Shown: one piece after another, positions 24,871 through 33,283 of the stretch | Layout: the number at the start of each line of letters is the position of its first letter | Position numbering within the stretch: the stretch's first letter is position 1 | Source of the DNA: JANWXD01 sp037446115 | Lineage (GTDB): Bacteria; Acidobacteriota; Terriglobia; Bryobacterales; Bryobacteraceae | DNA length: 64,000 nt | Direction: 5' to 3' | Assembly (NCBI GenBank): GCA_037446115.1 | Contig: JBBIJF010000025.1 | Coordinates: 1 to 64,000, forward strand | Program-made: the position numbers and the translations under genes | Notes under the pieces: generated by a model | What the model was told of the DNA's origin: nothing | Databases searched by the model: none | What the model saw: the letters and a program-made list of their open reading frames with translations, nothing else

Positions 24871-24877
24871 CAACCCC

Positions 24878-25150
24878 TCAGGAAACGTGGCCCGGCAAGG
24901 GAGGCGCGCGGCAAGCATCGCACGCCCTGACAGGAACAGACACGTCCGGGGCAGCCGCCTCGCGGGCAGCGGGACCCCAGGGCTCCAACCGCAGGGGCGC
25001 CGCTGCCAGAGGGATCTCGGCGGGCTGGTCGGCTGCCGAACACAACGCGCAGTGACAGACCGGGCGCTCGAAGTCGCCAGGGTGAAGGCGGACGCTCACC
25101 AGCGTGAGAGCCAGCAGCGTGGCGAGGAGGATCAAAATCCGGGCTCGCAT
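24878..25150 (-). CDS. Small exported protein with two Cys pairs
   Basis: 90 residues from ATG at 25150 with TTGAGGCG upstream. A hydrophobic N-terminus (ILILLATLLALTLVSV) acts as signal or anchor. The mature part carries CHCALC near residue 32 and CDACRAP near residue 79, suggesting metal or redox binding. It sits between a BtuF-like gene and a TonB receptor with a His-rich loop, in the same orientation. Small Cys-containing proteins (for example DUF2946) often accompany metal TonB receptors, but I do not recognise this sequence as that family. Confidence 0.5.
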   Translation of the reverse strand: MRARILILLATLLALTLVSVRLHPGDFERPVCHCALCSAADQPAEIPLAAAPLRLEPWGPAAREAAAPDVSVPVRACDACRAPPLPGHVS

Positions 25151-25181
25151 GAGCGTTCGCCTCAACCGCGAGGAGACACTT

Positions 25182-26153
25182 TCATTCTACACGCACCCTC
25201 ACGAAGTCCGGCAATCGTGACGCCCGTACGCCGGAGGGGAACCATTTGACCTCGACCAGAGAGTTCATACCCTCCGGCAGCGGGTGGAGGTCCGGGTCCA
25301 GTGCGTGGGCCAGAATTTCCAGACTGTCCACCAGCCGCGGCCCCGGGCGGCTGAAATATTGCGAGCCGTCAGTCACATACACCCGGCCCGCGCCCACAAC
25401 GGCAAGCTGCCGCCACTCCGGAACTTCCTTGAGGCGCATTACATCTTGGAGCGTGCGTTCCACCCCGAAGCCGCAGCAGGCGATAAACACAACCTCCGGC
25501 TTCCCTGCGAGCACTTCGTCCCAACCCACCGTTCGCGAGGGCTGGCCCGCCCGGCCCAGCACGTCCACGCCTCCTGCCCACTCCACCAGTTCCGGAGTCC
25601 AGTGTCCGGAACAAAACGGTGGCTCAAGCCACTCCAGAAAGGCTACACGCCGTCGCGCGGGCAGCCGGCGGGTGCGGTTCCGGACCGCATCCACCCGCGA
25701 CTCGAGACGGGCAATCAGCTCCCCGGCGCGGCTGCTCGCACCGGCTGCCTCCGCGACCAGGCGGATCGAAGCCAGCACGTCCGCAAAGCGCCGCGGCTCC
25801 AGATTGATCACGCGCGGCCGGCCCGGCAGCCGGCAGGCCGCGGCTTGAACCTCTTCCTCCGCCACCGCACAGACGCCGCACAATGCCTGCGTGAGAATCA
25901 GATCCGGCTCCAGTTCCTCGAGGGTGGCCAGATCCAGCGTATACAGCGCATGGCCGGAGTGGCGTTGCTCCCGCACGATCCGGTCAATCTCCCCACTCGA
26001 CGCCTCCGCCGGAATCCGCGTCCGCGTCACCTTGGGCAGGTCCGACACGAACGGAGGGTAATCGCACTCGTGCGTCACGCCCACCAGCGCCTCACCGAGA
26101 CCCAGCGCACAGACGATCTCCGTGGCGCTCGGCAGTAACGAAACGATCTTCAT
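25182..26153 (-). CDS. Periplasmic-binding-protein-fold protein, BtuF/cobalamin-binding-like, without signal peptide
   Basis: 323 residues from ATG at 26153 with GGAGGGG upstream. Begins directly with the BtuF/FepB domain: MKIVSLLPSATEIVCALGLGEALVGVTHECDYP, LYTLDLATLEELEPDLILTQALCGVCAV, then the helical linker and VEWAGGVDVLG, WDEVLAGKPEVVFIACCGFG. No signal peptide or lipobox is seen, as is common in the stand-alone cobalamin-binding-protein subgroup found outside ABC operons. No permease or ATPase genes are near. It might bind corrinoid or a haem/siderophore-like ligand in the cytoplasm. It is followed 31 bases on by the Cys-rich exported protein. Confidence 0.8.
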   Translation of the reverse strand: MKIVSLLPSATEIVCALGLGEALVGVTHECDYPPFVSDLPKVTRTRIPAEASSGEIDRIVREQRHSGHALYTLDLATLEELEPDLILTQALCGVCAVAEEEVQAAACRLPGRPRVINLEPRRFADVLASIRLVAEAAGASSRAGELIARLESRVDAVRNRTRRLPARRRVAFLEWLEPPFCSGHWTPELVEWAGGVDVLGRAGQPSRTVGWDEVLAGKPEVVFIACCGFGVERTLQDVMRLKEVPEWRQLAVVGAGRVYVTDGSQYFSRPGPRLVDSLEILAHALDPDLHPLPEGMNSLVEVKWFPSGVRASRLPDFVRVRVE

Positions 26154-26194
26154 CACCCCTCCGGCTCCAGTTCCGAGTATACGATCCGGCTGGC

Positions 26195-27319
26195 TCACAC
26201 GAGCTTCCGCAGTTCTTCCTCCAGGCGCGCGATGTCCTCTTCGTCGTTGTAGAAATGGGGGGACACACGGAGGAAACCGTGGCGGGCGGAAACCAGCACG
26301 CGTTTGTCGCGGAGCGCCCGCGCCAGTAACCCCGCCTCCCGGCCCTCGAACTTTGCCGCCACCACGGGCGACTCGTAATGGGGCGCTTCATCGGCGGGCA
26401 GGCGCGCGCCCAGCCGGCGCAGCGCTTGGCGCACTCGGCCAGCCAGGTCGAGCACCCGGTCCTCGATGGCTTGCGGACCGACCTCCAGCATCAACCCCAC
26501 GGAGGCCTCCATGGCGTACAGCAGCGGAAAACTCAGCATGCCGCCCTCGTACTTCTCTGCGCCCTCCTTGAACTCGGGAGGGCCGTGATGCAATGCATCC
26601 ACGCGACGCCACTCGCGATGGCTCCGCCAGCCCACGATTGTCGGTTCCAGCCAAGCCCGCAGCCGGGGAGCCACGTACATGAACCCCGCTCCGTTCGGGC
26701 AGAGCAGCCACTTGTAGCCGTGTACGGCCAGCATGTCGGGCCGGGTCTGTCGTATGTCGAACCGCAATGCGCCCACGCTCTGCGTGCCGTCCACATAAAG
26801 CAGCGCACCGGAGGAGCGCGCCGCGGCCGCCAGCTCATCGAGCGGAACCCGAAACCCGGTCGTGTAGTTCACCGTGCTGACCGCCACGAGCCGTGCCGGA
26901 GCTTCGAGGGCCTTCAGCAACTCCGGCCATCCCGCTTCCACCACCTCCACGCCACGCCGGGCAAGCACCGCCGCGCGGTAGAGGTTGTTGGGAAACTCGT
27001 CCCGCAAGGTCACAACGCGGTCTCCGGCCCGCCAGGGGATCTTCTCGACAAGCAGGGCCAGTGCCGTCGCTGCGTTGGGAACGAAGGCAATGTCGTCTGC
27101 GCCCGCACCGATCAGCCGCCCGATCATCGCGCGCAGGCGGTCTGCATCATCGAACCAGTCCAGAAAGTCCGCGCACGCCAGTTCGTCCCGGTGCGCGAAG
27201 TGTCGGACCACGGCTTCGACCGCGCGGCGCGGAAGCTGCCCGAAGGTGGCCGTATCCAGAAACGTCCAGTGCGCCAGAGCTGGAAATTCCGTGCGCAGCG
27301 CCCGCCAGTCAGCGTCCAT
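26195..27319 (-). CDS. PLP-dependent aminotransferase class V / cysteine-desulfurase-like protein
   Basis: 374 residues. Class V features: FLDTATFGQLPRRAVEAV at the N-terminus, FVPNAATALALLVEKIPWRAGDRVV, LLYVDGTQSVGALRFDIRQTRPDMLAVHGYKWLLCPNGAGFMYV with the PLP lysine in HGYKW, and a C-terminal SPHFYNDEEDI segment. It resembles isopenicillin-N-epimerase and EgtE-like lyases more than IscS, as it lacks an obvious active-site Cys loop. The substrate is unknown. The start overlaps the end of proS by 11 bases, so it is expressed with it. Confidence 0.85.
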   Translation of the reverse strand: MDADWRALRTEFPALAHWTFLDTATFGQLPRRAVEAVVRHFAHRDELACADFLDWFDDADRLRAMIGRLIGAGADDIAFVPNAATALALLVEKIPWRAGDRVVTLRDEFPNNLYRAAVLARRGVEVVEAGWPELLKALEAPARLVAVSTVNYTTGFRVPLDELAAAARSSGALLYVDGTQSVGALRFDIRQTRPDMLAVHGYKWLLCPNGAGFMYVAPRLRAWLEPTIVGWRSHREWRRVDALHHGPPEFKEGAEKYEGGMLSFPLLYAMEASVGLMLEVGPQAIEDRVLDLAGRVRQALRRLGARLPADEAPHYESPVVAAKFEGREAGLLARALRDKRVLVSARHGFLRVSPHFYNDEEDIARLEEELRKLV

Positions 27320-29030
27320 GGCTCATGGCGGCTTCCACACGCGCCGCCACGGAGGAGGCCGCCTCACCGACCGGTACCTCCCAACTCTGCCGCGTGCGCC
27401 GTTCCTGCACCTCCACAACGCCCTCGGCGAGCTTTCTGCCGGCCGTGATCCGGTAGGGAATCCCAATCAGATCCGCGTCTTTGAACTTCACGCCCGCCCG
27501 CTCGTCGCGATCATCCAGCAACACGTCCAGGCCCAGCTGCAGGCAACGGCGGTAGATCTCCTCGGCTGCGCGGCGATGGCCCTCGTCGGCCAGGTTCACC
27601 GGCGTCACGACCACAGAGAAGGGCGCAATCGGGGCCGGAAGGGCCATGCCGTCTTCGTCGTGGTAGAGCTCGACCGCCGCGCACAGGATGCGCTCGATCC
27701 CGATCCCGTAGGAGCCCATGATCGGGGTCACCTCTTTGCCCGAGGCGTCCAGCACGCGCAGCCCCATCGATTCGGAGTACTTGTAGCCCAGCTTGAAGAT
27801 GTGGCCGACCTCGACGGTTTTCTTCCGTTCGAGGGGCGCCCCGCAGCGCAGGCAGGCGTCTCCGTCCTCCACCTGCCGCAGGTCGTGATACTCGGCCGTG
27901 AAATCCTCTTCCGGCGTGACGTGCCGCAGGTGGTAGTCATCCTTGTTGGCCCCGCAGATCATGTTGCGGCGCCCCACGAGCGCCAAGTCCGCTACGATGC
28001 GGATGCCGCTGACGCCCACCGGACCGAGCGAGCCCGCGTCGGCGCCGAACCAGCCGCGGATCTCTCCGCCGTGAGCCGGGCGGACTTCGGCCCCGCCCAC
28101 CGCTTCCGCAAATTTGGTCTCGCTCAAGGTGTGATCGCCCCGCAGCAGGGCCAGCACCGGCTCGCCGTCCACGATCATCACCAGGCTCTTAATCTGGGAG
28201 GTGGCGGGCAGGCCCGTGAATTCCGAAACCTCGGCAATCGTCTTACGGCCGGGCGTGTGAAACTCCTCCGGCTCCAGGTCTCCCTCGGGGTCCGGAACGT
28301 CCGGAGGCTTCGGCGCCGACTGGGCTTTTTCCAAGTTGGCCGCGTACCCGCAGCCCGGGCAGAGCACGACCCAGTCTTCGCCCGCCTCGGCGAGCACCAT
28401 GAATTCGTGCGACTGGCTCCCTCCCATCGCCCCTGAATGGGCCTCCACCACGATGTACTGAAGGCCGCAGCGGTCGAAGATCCGGCAGTACGCCCGGCGG
28501 TGCTTCTCATAGGAGACATCCAGACCCGCCGGATCCAGGTCAAATGAATAGGAATCCTTCATCAGAAACTGCCGCACCCGCAGCAGACCCGATTTCGGCC
28601 GCGGCTCGTCGCGAAACTTCGTCTGAATCTGATACCAGATCTGCGGAAGCTGTTTGTAGCTCCGCAGCTCCCCGCGTGCGATCGCCGTCATGACCTCCTC
28701 GTGCGTCATCCCCAGACACAGGGGGCGCCCGAAGCGGTCCTTGAGGCGGAACATGTTATCGCCCATCAGCTCCCAGCGCCCGGACTCCTGCCACAGCTCG
28801 GCCGGGTGCAGCGCCGGCAACAGCATTTCCTGCGCGCCGATGGCGTCCATCTCCTCCCGCACGATGCGGATGATCTTCAGCAGCGAACGCTGCGCCAAGA
28901 ACAGGTAGCTGTAAATGCCGGCCGCCACCTGGCGGATGTAGCCGGCGCGCACGAGCAGGCGGTGGCTGGGCACCTCGGCGTCCGCCGGGGCCTCACGCAG
29001 CGTGGGAATGAACAGCTGGCTCCAGTGCAT
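27309..29030 (-). CDS. proS: Prolyl-tRNA synthetase, bacterial type with editing insertion
   Basis: 573 residues from ATG at 29030; the open frame continues about 400 bases upstream but only as a low-complexity shadow. Charges tRNA-Pro. Class II motifs are visible: WSQLFIPTLREAPADAEVPSHRLLVRAGYIRQVAAGIY at the start, motif 2 TKFRDEPRPKSGLLRVRQFLMKDSYSF near 140-165, an INS/YbaK-like cis-editing domain at about 230-380 (GLPATSQIKSLVMIVDGEPVLALLRGDHTLSETKF), motif 3 GSYGIGIERILCA and the C-terminal anticodon-binding domain. A TACAAT -10 box is seen at 29147-29152 on the minus strand. Confidence 0.95.
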   Translation of the reverse strand: MHWSQLFIPTLREAPADAEVPSHRLLVRAGYIRQVAAGIYSYLFLAQRSLLKIIRIVREEMDAIGAQEMLLPALHPAELWQESGRWELMGDNMFRLKDRFGRPLCLGMTHEEVMTAIARGELRSYKQLPQIWYQIQTKFRDEPRPKSGLLRVRQFLMKDSYSFDLDPAGLDVSYEKHRRAYCRIFDRCGLQYIVVEAHSGAMGGSQSHEFMVLAEAGEDWVVLCPGCGYAANLEKAQSAPKPPDVPDPEGDLEPEEFHTPGRKTIAEVSEFTGLPATSQIKSLVMIVDGEPVLALLRGDHTLSETKFAEAVGGAEVRPAHGGEIRGWFGADAGSLGPVGVSGIRIVADLALVGRRNMICGANKDDYHLRHVTPEEDFTAEYHDLRQVEDGDACLRCGAPLERKKTVEVGHIFKLGYKYSESMGLRVLDASGKEVTPIMGSYGIGIERILCAAVELYHDEDGMALPAPIAPFSVVVTPVNLADEGHRRAAEEIYRRCLQLGLDVLLDDRDERAGVKFKDADLIGIPYRITAGRKLAEGVVEVQERRTRQSWEVPVGEAASSVAARVEAAMSHGR

Positions 29031-29259
29031 GCGAATCGCAGGCGGCCCGGCCTGCCGCCGGTTGAATTGCCCACGAGAATCAAGCGTTGCGGTTCGCGGT
29101 GCGGCAAAAACGCGCGCGGGTGGCGGGCCGCGGAAACGAAGCACACATTGTAGCATGTTAGAATTGGCCTTCCGGGGAAATTCGGCGGCACGGCGCGTGA
29201 GTTTTGCCATCCGTCCGGCCCCGTAGGACCGCCCGGCAACCAGCCGAGACCGGAACAAA

Positions 29260-30546
29260 ATGACCGACCACCAACGCTTGATGTCGCGGCCGCTGGCCGA
29301 AGTGGATCCGGAAGTCTGGCGCGCCATCCGCGGCGAACTGGAACGCCAGCACAGCCGCCTGGAGCTCATTGCGAGCGAAAACTTCACCTCGGAGGCCGTG
29401 CTGGAGGCCACCGGCAGCGTCTTCACCAACAAGTACGCCGAGGGCTACCCCGGCAAGCGTTACTACGGAGGCTGCGAGTATGTGGACATGGTGGAAACGC
29501 TGGCCCGCGAGCGCGCCAAACAGCTGTTCGGGGCCGAACATGCCAACGTACAGCCTCATGCCGGCTCTCAAGCCAACGAGGCGGCCTATGCCGCCGTCCT
29601 CCAGCACGGGGACACAATCCTGGGCATGAACCTGTCCCACGGCGGACACCTCACCCACGGCCACCATCTGAACTTCTCCGGCAAAACCTACCGAGTCATC
29701 CCGTACGGAGTGCGGCGGGATGATGAGACCATTGACTACGAAGAGCTGGCGCGCCTGGCCGAACAGCACCGGCCCAAGCTGATCATCGCCGGCGGCAGCG
29801 CCTACCCGCGCGTGCTGGACTTCGCCCGTTTCCGCCAGATCGCCGATTCGGTGGGGGCCATCCTGCTGGTGGACATGGCGCACTTCGCCGGCCTTGTCGC
29901 CGCGGGCCTGCATCCGAATCCCTGTCAGTGGGCCGACATCGTGACCTCGACGACCCACAAAACCCTGCGAGGGCCCCGCTCCGGACTGATCCTTTGTCGC
30001 GCGCAATACGCTGCCGCCATCGACAAGACCGTCTTTCCCGGCGTGCAGGGCGGGCCGCTCGTGCACGTGATCGCGGCCAAAGCGGTCTGCTTCCGCGAGG
30101 CCATGACCCCGGAATTCGTCCAGTACCAGCGGCAAGTCCTCGCCAACGCCCGGACCCTGGCCGAGGGGCTTAAGGAAGCCGGCTTCCGCGTCGTCTCCGG
30201 CGGAACCGACACGCATCTGCTCCTGGTGGACGTCTTCGCCAAGGGCATCCGCGGACGCGATGCAGAAACCGCTCTGGATCAGGCCCACATCACGGTGAAC
30301 AAGAACACCATACCCTTCGACGTCAATCCGCCGCTCAACCCGAGCGGCATCCGCCTGGGCTCCCCTGCCGTCACCACGCGCGGCTTCCGGGAAGCCGAGA
30401 TGCGCGAGGTGGCCTCTCTGATCGCCGAAGTGCTCGCCCATCCCGGCTCGGAAGCAGTCACCGTCGCCGTGCGCCAGCGCGTGGCCGCCCTCACCGAACG
30501 GTTCCCACTCTATCCCTGGAAACTGCAGGCCGTCGCTGCCGGATGA
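29260..30546 (+). CDS. glyA: Serine hydroxymethyltransferase
   Basis: 428 residues. Interconverts serine and glycine with transfer of a one-carbon unit to tetrahydrofolate. Motifs: RQHSRLELIASENFTSEAVLEATGS, YPGKRYYGGCEYVD, NVQPHAGSQANEAAY, VDMAHFAGLVAAGLHPNP, and the PLP lysine in VTSTTHKTLRGPRSGLI near residue 230. Length and order are canonical. Divergent from proS across a 229-base gap. The next gene starts on the base after its stop codon, so it is an operon partner. Confidence 0.96.
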   Translation: MTDHQRLMSRPLAEVDPEVWRAIRGELERQHSRLELIASENFTSEAVLEATGSVFTNKYAEGYPGKRYYGGCEYVDMVETLARERAKQLFGAEHANVQPHAGSQANEAAYAAVLQHGDTILGMNLSHGGHLTHGHHLNFSGKTYRVIPYGVRRDDETIDYEELARLAEQHRPKLIIAGGSAYPRVLDFARFRQIADSVGAILLVDMAHFAGLVAAGLHPNPCQWADIVTSTTHKTLRGPRSGLILCRAQYAAAIDKTVFPGVQGGPLVHVIAAKAVCFREAMTPEFVQYQRQVLANARTLAEGLKEAGFRVVSGGTDTHLLLVDVFAKGIRGRDAETALDQAHITVNKNTIPFDVNPPLNPSGIRLGSPAVTTRGFREAEMREVASLIAEVLAHPGSEAVTVAVRQRVAALTERFPLYPWKLQAVAAG

Positions 30547-31698
30547 ATGCCCCTCCGCATCGTCATTGACACGCGCCACCTGCGCGACTTCGGTATCGGC
30601 ACCTACATCCGCAACCTGCTCGGCGCGCTCTCCCGGCTCGACGCGGAGAACCGCTACATTCTCGTAGCCCACCCCGAGGATCTCGGCGAACTCTCCGGTC
30701 TTGCGCCCAATTTTGAGCTGGCTCCTTATGAGCGACGCGACACCGATCCCCTGGACCAGCTGGCCTTCCCCTGGTACCTGCGCCACTTCTCCGCCGACCT
30801 GTTCCACATCCCGCTGAACGTGGTCTCCATCGCCATGCCCTCGCCCTATGTGGTCACCATCCATGACATGAGCAGCCTCCTGTTTGACCAGCAGCGTACC
30901 TTGCGCAAAAATTTCCGCCGCTACCAGTTCCGGCGCGGCCTGCTGCGTGCGGAGCGCGTGATCGCCGTCTCCCACGCCACGCGGGAGGATATCGAGGAAC
31001 TGTTTCGAGTACCCTCTGAACGCATTTCGGTGGTCTATAACGCCCCGGACCCCGCGTTCCTGGAAGACTCCCCCGGGCCCGAGCAGGTGCAGCGTGTCCT
31101 GGAGCGCTACCAGGTGGACTATCCGTTCCTGCTGTACGCCGGCACGATCCGCCCCCAAAAGAACATCCCGCGTTTGATCGAAGCCTTCGCCGTCGTGCGC
31201 GGCCGTCTGGAAGACCATCCCGTTTACCGCGACCTCCGGCTGATCATCATCGGAGACGAGATCTCGCGCTACCCCGCCGTGCGCCGCGCGGTCATCCAGA
31301 CGCGCGTCGAAGCGGTGGTGCGCTTTCTCGGGTTTGTGCCGCTGGACACCTTGAAAGTCTTCTACAAGACCGCTGCCGCCTTCGTCTTTCCTTCCCTGTA
31401 CGAAGGTTTCGGTCTGCCGCCTCTCGAAGCCATGGCCTGCGGCACGCCCGTGGTGACCTCCAACGTAAGCTCCTTGCCGGAGGTCGCCGGGGACGCCGCC
31501 CTGCTGGTCAACCCGGAGAACGTCTTCGACATCGCCGCCGGCATCCGTGAAGTCCTCACCAACGAATCGCTGCGTGCGGAGCTCATCGAGCGAGGCCGCC
31601 GCCGCGCCCGCCAGTTCAGCTGGGAACGCACCGCCTGCCAGGTGCTGGAGATCTACCGCGAGGTTGCCGCCAGGCGGCATACCCCGGTCGCAGCCTGA
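30547..31698 (+). CDS. GT4 family glycosyltransferase
   Basis: 383 residues. Retaining GT-B glycosyltransferase of the GT4/Glycos_transf_1 type. Visible: RIVIDTRHLRDFGIGTYIRNLL at the N-terminus, VVTIHDMSSLLF, RVIAVSHATREDIEELF, SVVYNAPDPAFL, LLYAGTIRPQKNIPRLIEAF (nucleotide-binding region) and the acceptor/donor loop FPSLYEGFGLPPLEAMACGTPVVTSNVSSLPEV. Probably acts on cell-surface polysaccharide, but donor and acceptor are unknown. It begins directly after glyA with no gap, so it is probably translated by coupling. Confidence 0.88.
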   Translation: MPLRIVIDTRHLRDFGIGTYIRNLLGALSRLDAENRYILVAHPEDLGELSGLAPNFELAPYERRDTDPLDQLAFPWYLRHFSADLFHIPLNVVSIAMPSPYVVTIHDMSSLLFDQQRTLRKNFRRYQFRRGLLRAERVIAVSHATREDIEELFRVPSERISVVYNAPDPAFLEDSPGPEQVQRVLERYQVDYPFLLYAGTIRPQKNIPRLIEAFAVVRGRLEDHPVYRDLRLIIIGDEISRYPAVRRAVIQTRVEAVVRFLGFVPLDTLKVFYKTAAAFVFPSLYEGFGLPPLEAMACGTPVVTSNVSSLPEVAGDAALLVNPENVFDIAAGIREVLTNESLRAELIERGRRRARQFSWERTACQVLEIYREVAARRHTPVAA

Positions 31699-31705
31699 AG
31701 GCACT

Positions 31706-32374
31706 TCAGGGTTCGTCGAAGGTACGGCCGATCCAGCTCACCCGCGCGCGCACTACATCCAGCAGGTGCCGGTCTGACAGGGAGACGCATTCTTCCGCCC
31801 CTGAGGACTCCAGACAGTCGTCCGTCAACAGCCGCAACCAGTTCCCCTCCCGCCGCACGCGGCGGATCAGTCCCTCTCCGTGCCGGCTGATGACGTAGAG
31901 AAAGTTCGGCTCCGGATGCATCCGGCGGGCGCGGGCGTGGTCGAGCAGCGCCAAATCGTTGTGCCGGATCGAGCGATGCATGCGCGGATCGGCGGACAGT
32001 CGCACCACGGCGGGCGCCTCCACCGCCGCCAGAAGCCCCCGCGGAAACGGGTAGCGCTCCACCGCGCTCGGGTGTCGCGGCAGCGGCAGCCCCGGGCCGA
32101 GCCAGCCCTCCAGCACCGGAGCCGTCGCTTCTCCCTCGAAGCGCCCTGCGCCCGGCTCCCCCGGCCCCATCAGATCCGTCACCGAGATCCGCAGCCGCCG
32201 CAGAATTTCGTCCGCCAGTTCCACTGAGAGAACCCGCCTCCCTTTCAGCACATTATGTATGTGAGGCTGTGAAAATCCGGTCAGGCGTGCCAGCCGCCGC
32301 TCGGTGATCTCGCCATTGCGGAGCCGCATTCGGAGCAGGGCGAGCAAGCGGGCTTGCAACTCCTCGAAGTTCAT
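31706..32374 (-). CDS. XRE-type repressor with degenerate S24 (LexA/CI-like) domain
   Basis: 222 residues from ATG at 32374. The N-terminal HTH (ITERRLARLTGFSQPHIHNVLKGRRVLSVELADEILRRL, residues about 22-60) is a standard XRE fold. From about 130 the sequence (RMHRSIRHNDLALLDHARARRMHPEPNFLYVI, GEGLIRRVRREGNWLRL) follows the S24 peptidase pattern G-SM-P-I-GD-vlvD. However, the catalytic Ser is replaced (RM for SM) and the Lys is Arg, so self-cleavage is unlikely. It is divergent from the conserved Zn-finger/HTH protein, with a palindromic site 18 bases from its own start. Confidence 0.8.
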   Translation of the reverse strand: MNFEELQARLLALLRMRLRNGEITERRLARLTGFSQPHIHNVLKGRRVLSVELADEILRRLRISVTDLMGPGEPGAGRFEGEATAPVLEGWLGPGLPLPRHPSAVERYPFPRGLLAAVEAPAVVRLSADPRMHRSIRHNDLALLDHARARRMHPEPNFLYVISRHGEGLIRRVRREGNWLRLLTDDCLESSGAEECVSLSDRHLLDVVRARVSWIGRTFDEP

Positions 32375-32391
32375 ACTGCCACCGCCCGGGA

Positions 32392-32408
32392 TATTTCTGT
32401 CCGAAATA
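32392..32408. promoter_or_regulatory. 17-bp palindrome, candidate operator of the XRE repressor
   Basis: TATTTC-TGTCC-GAAATA is a perfect 6+6 inverted repeat with a 5-base centre, between the candidate promoter at 32418-32446 and the regulator start. The position suits autorepression. The wider region 32375-32655 is strikingly AT-rich for this genome and contains two further TTTTCGAA copies (near 32450 and 32474) and a GAAATTTC palindrome. Confidence 0.5.
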
Positions 32409-32417
32409 GACCACCGG

Positions 32418-32446
32418 GCATAAGAAATCATACCAGAAATTCACAA
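32418..32446 (-). promoter_or_regulatory. Candidate promoter of the XRE repressor gene
   Basis: On the minus strand TTGTGA (32446-32441), 17 bases, TTATGC (32423-32418). The transcript would start near 32411, just before the palindrome. Confidence 0.4.
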
Positions 32447-32565
32447 GTATTTTCGAAGATTTATTGAGAAAAGTTTTTCGAACATTTTCTCCTTAAGAAT
32501 CAGAGGCATGCGCTGATACTCCGGCCGAAATTTCCTCCCATTTTCAAATTCTTTTTTTAAGGGGA

Positions 32566-32593
32566 TTGACGGATTTTTCGGCCGCGATATGGT
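32566..32593 (+). promoter_or_regulatory. Candidate promoter of the Zn-finger/HTH protein gene
   Basis: TTGACG (32566-32571), 16-base spacer, TATGGT (32588-32593), leading to a leader of about 55 bases before the ATG at 32656. A run of T residues lies just upstream of the -35 box and could act as an UP element. Confidence 0.5.
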
Positions 32594-32655
32594 GGTGGAC
32601 GAGTACCGGACGCCGCCCCTCGCCAGGCGGCGGACGGCGGGAGGAACAATACGTC

Positions 32656-33237
32656 ATGCAATGGACCCGATCAGACACCATCGCCCTTGCTCGCCAAAGC
32701 TGCACCCAGTGTCACGGATTGGGGCTGCGGATGAGCCGCGGGAGCCGGTTGGAGCCCTGCAACTGCGTCTTGAGGGCCATCTTCCGCGCTTGCTACGCAC
32801 GGTTCCGGCACTGCGTCGAAAAGGAAAAATACATGAGCCAGGTCTCTCTGGAGCGAGTCCGCGGGCGCGACGGCCGCTTTGTCTGGGGCCGCAAAGACGA
32901 AGAATACATCGCGGACTTCTGCCTGGTCAGCCGCCGGACGCTCAACGAACTCGAGTACAAGATCTTCAAGTACCACTTCCTGCTGGGTGGCGACTGGAAG
33001 CTGTGCTGCCGCAAACTGGGTTTGGACCGCGGCAACTTCTTCCACGCGGTCTACCGCATCGAGCAAAAGCTCGGGCGTGTATTTCGCGAGCTGAGGCCCT
33101 ACGGCCTGTTTCCCCTCGATGAGTATTTTTATTCGACGACGCGGGAGCCCGACCTGTCCGCGACGCCGCGCGTGGCCTCGGACCCAAACCAACGCCGGTG
33201 CACGCTACGGCCCCCGCTCCGGCAGAACGCGGCCTGA
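32656..33237 (+). CDS. Conserved protein with N-terminal Zn finger and C-terminal sigma-region-4-like HTH
   Basis: 193 residues from ATG at 32656 with GGAGG about 12 bases upstream. The N-terminal CTQCHGLGL...EPCNC pattern (Cys 16, 19, 35, 37) is like one repeat of a DnaJ zinc centre, with further Cys at 46 and 53. The segment from about 95 to 165 (SRRTLNELEYKIFKYHFLLGGDWKLCCRKLGLDRGNFFHAVYRIEQKLG) reads as a helix-turn-helix similar to sigma-70 region 4. The protein type seems to recur in acidobacterial genomes, but no function is known to me. Possible transcription factor; divergent from the XRE regulator. Confidence 0.7.
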   Translation: MQWTRSDTIALARQSCTQCHGLGLRMSRGSRLEPCNCVLRAIFRACYARFRHCVEKEKYMSQVSLERVRGRDGRFVWGRKDEEYIADFCLVSRRTLNELEYKIFKYHFLLGGDWKLCCRKLGLDRGNFFHAVYRIEQKLGRVFRELRPYGLFPLDEYFYSTTREPDLSATPRVASDPNQRRCTLRPPLRQNAA

Positions 33238-33283
33238 GCCCCTGGCGCGGGTCTGCTAGAATAATGGCGCTTTGACCCGCGCC

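Noticed and set aside
24756..24877. Possible cobalamin riboswitch between the Cys-rich mini-protein gene and the TonB receptor gene, suggested by the BtuF-like neighbour.
   Set aside because: No B12-box or other conserved element was found on the minus strand; only a GC palindrome is there.
29232..29243. CCCGGCAACCAG upstream of glyA resembles the conserved core of SAM-I riboswitches.
   Set aside because: Only 17 bases remain before the glyA ATG and the other conserved parts of the aptamer (kink-turn, P3/P4, closing stem) are absent, so it is taken as chance.
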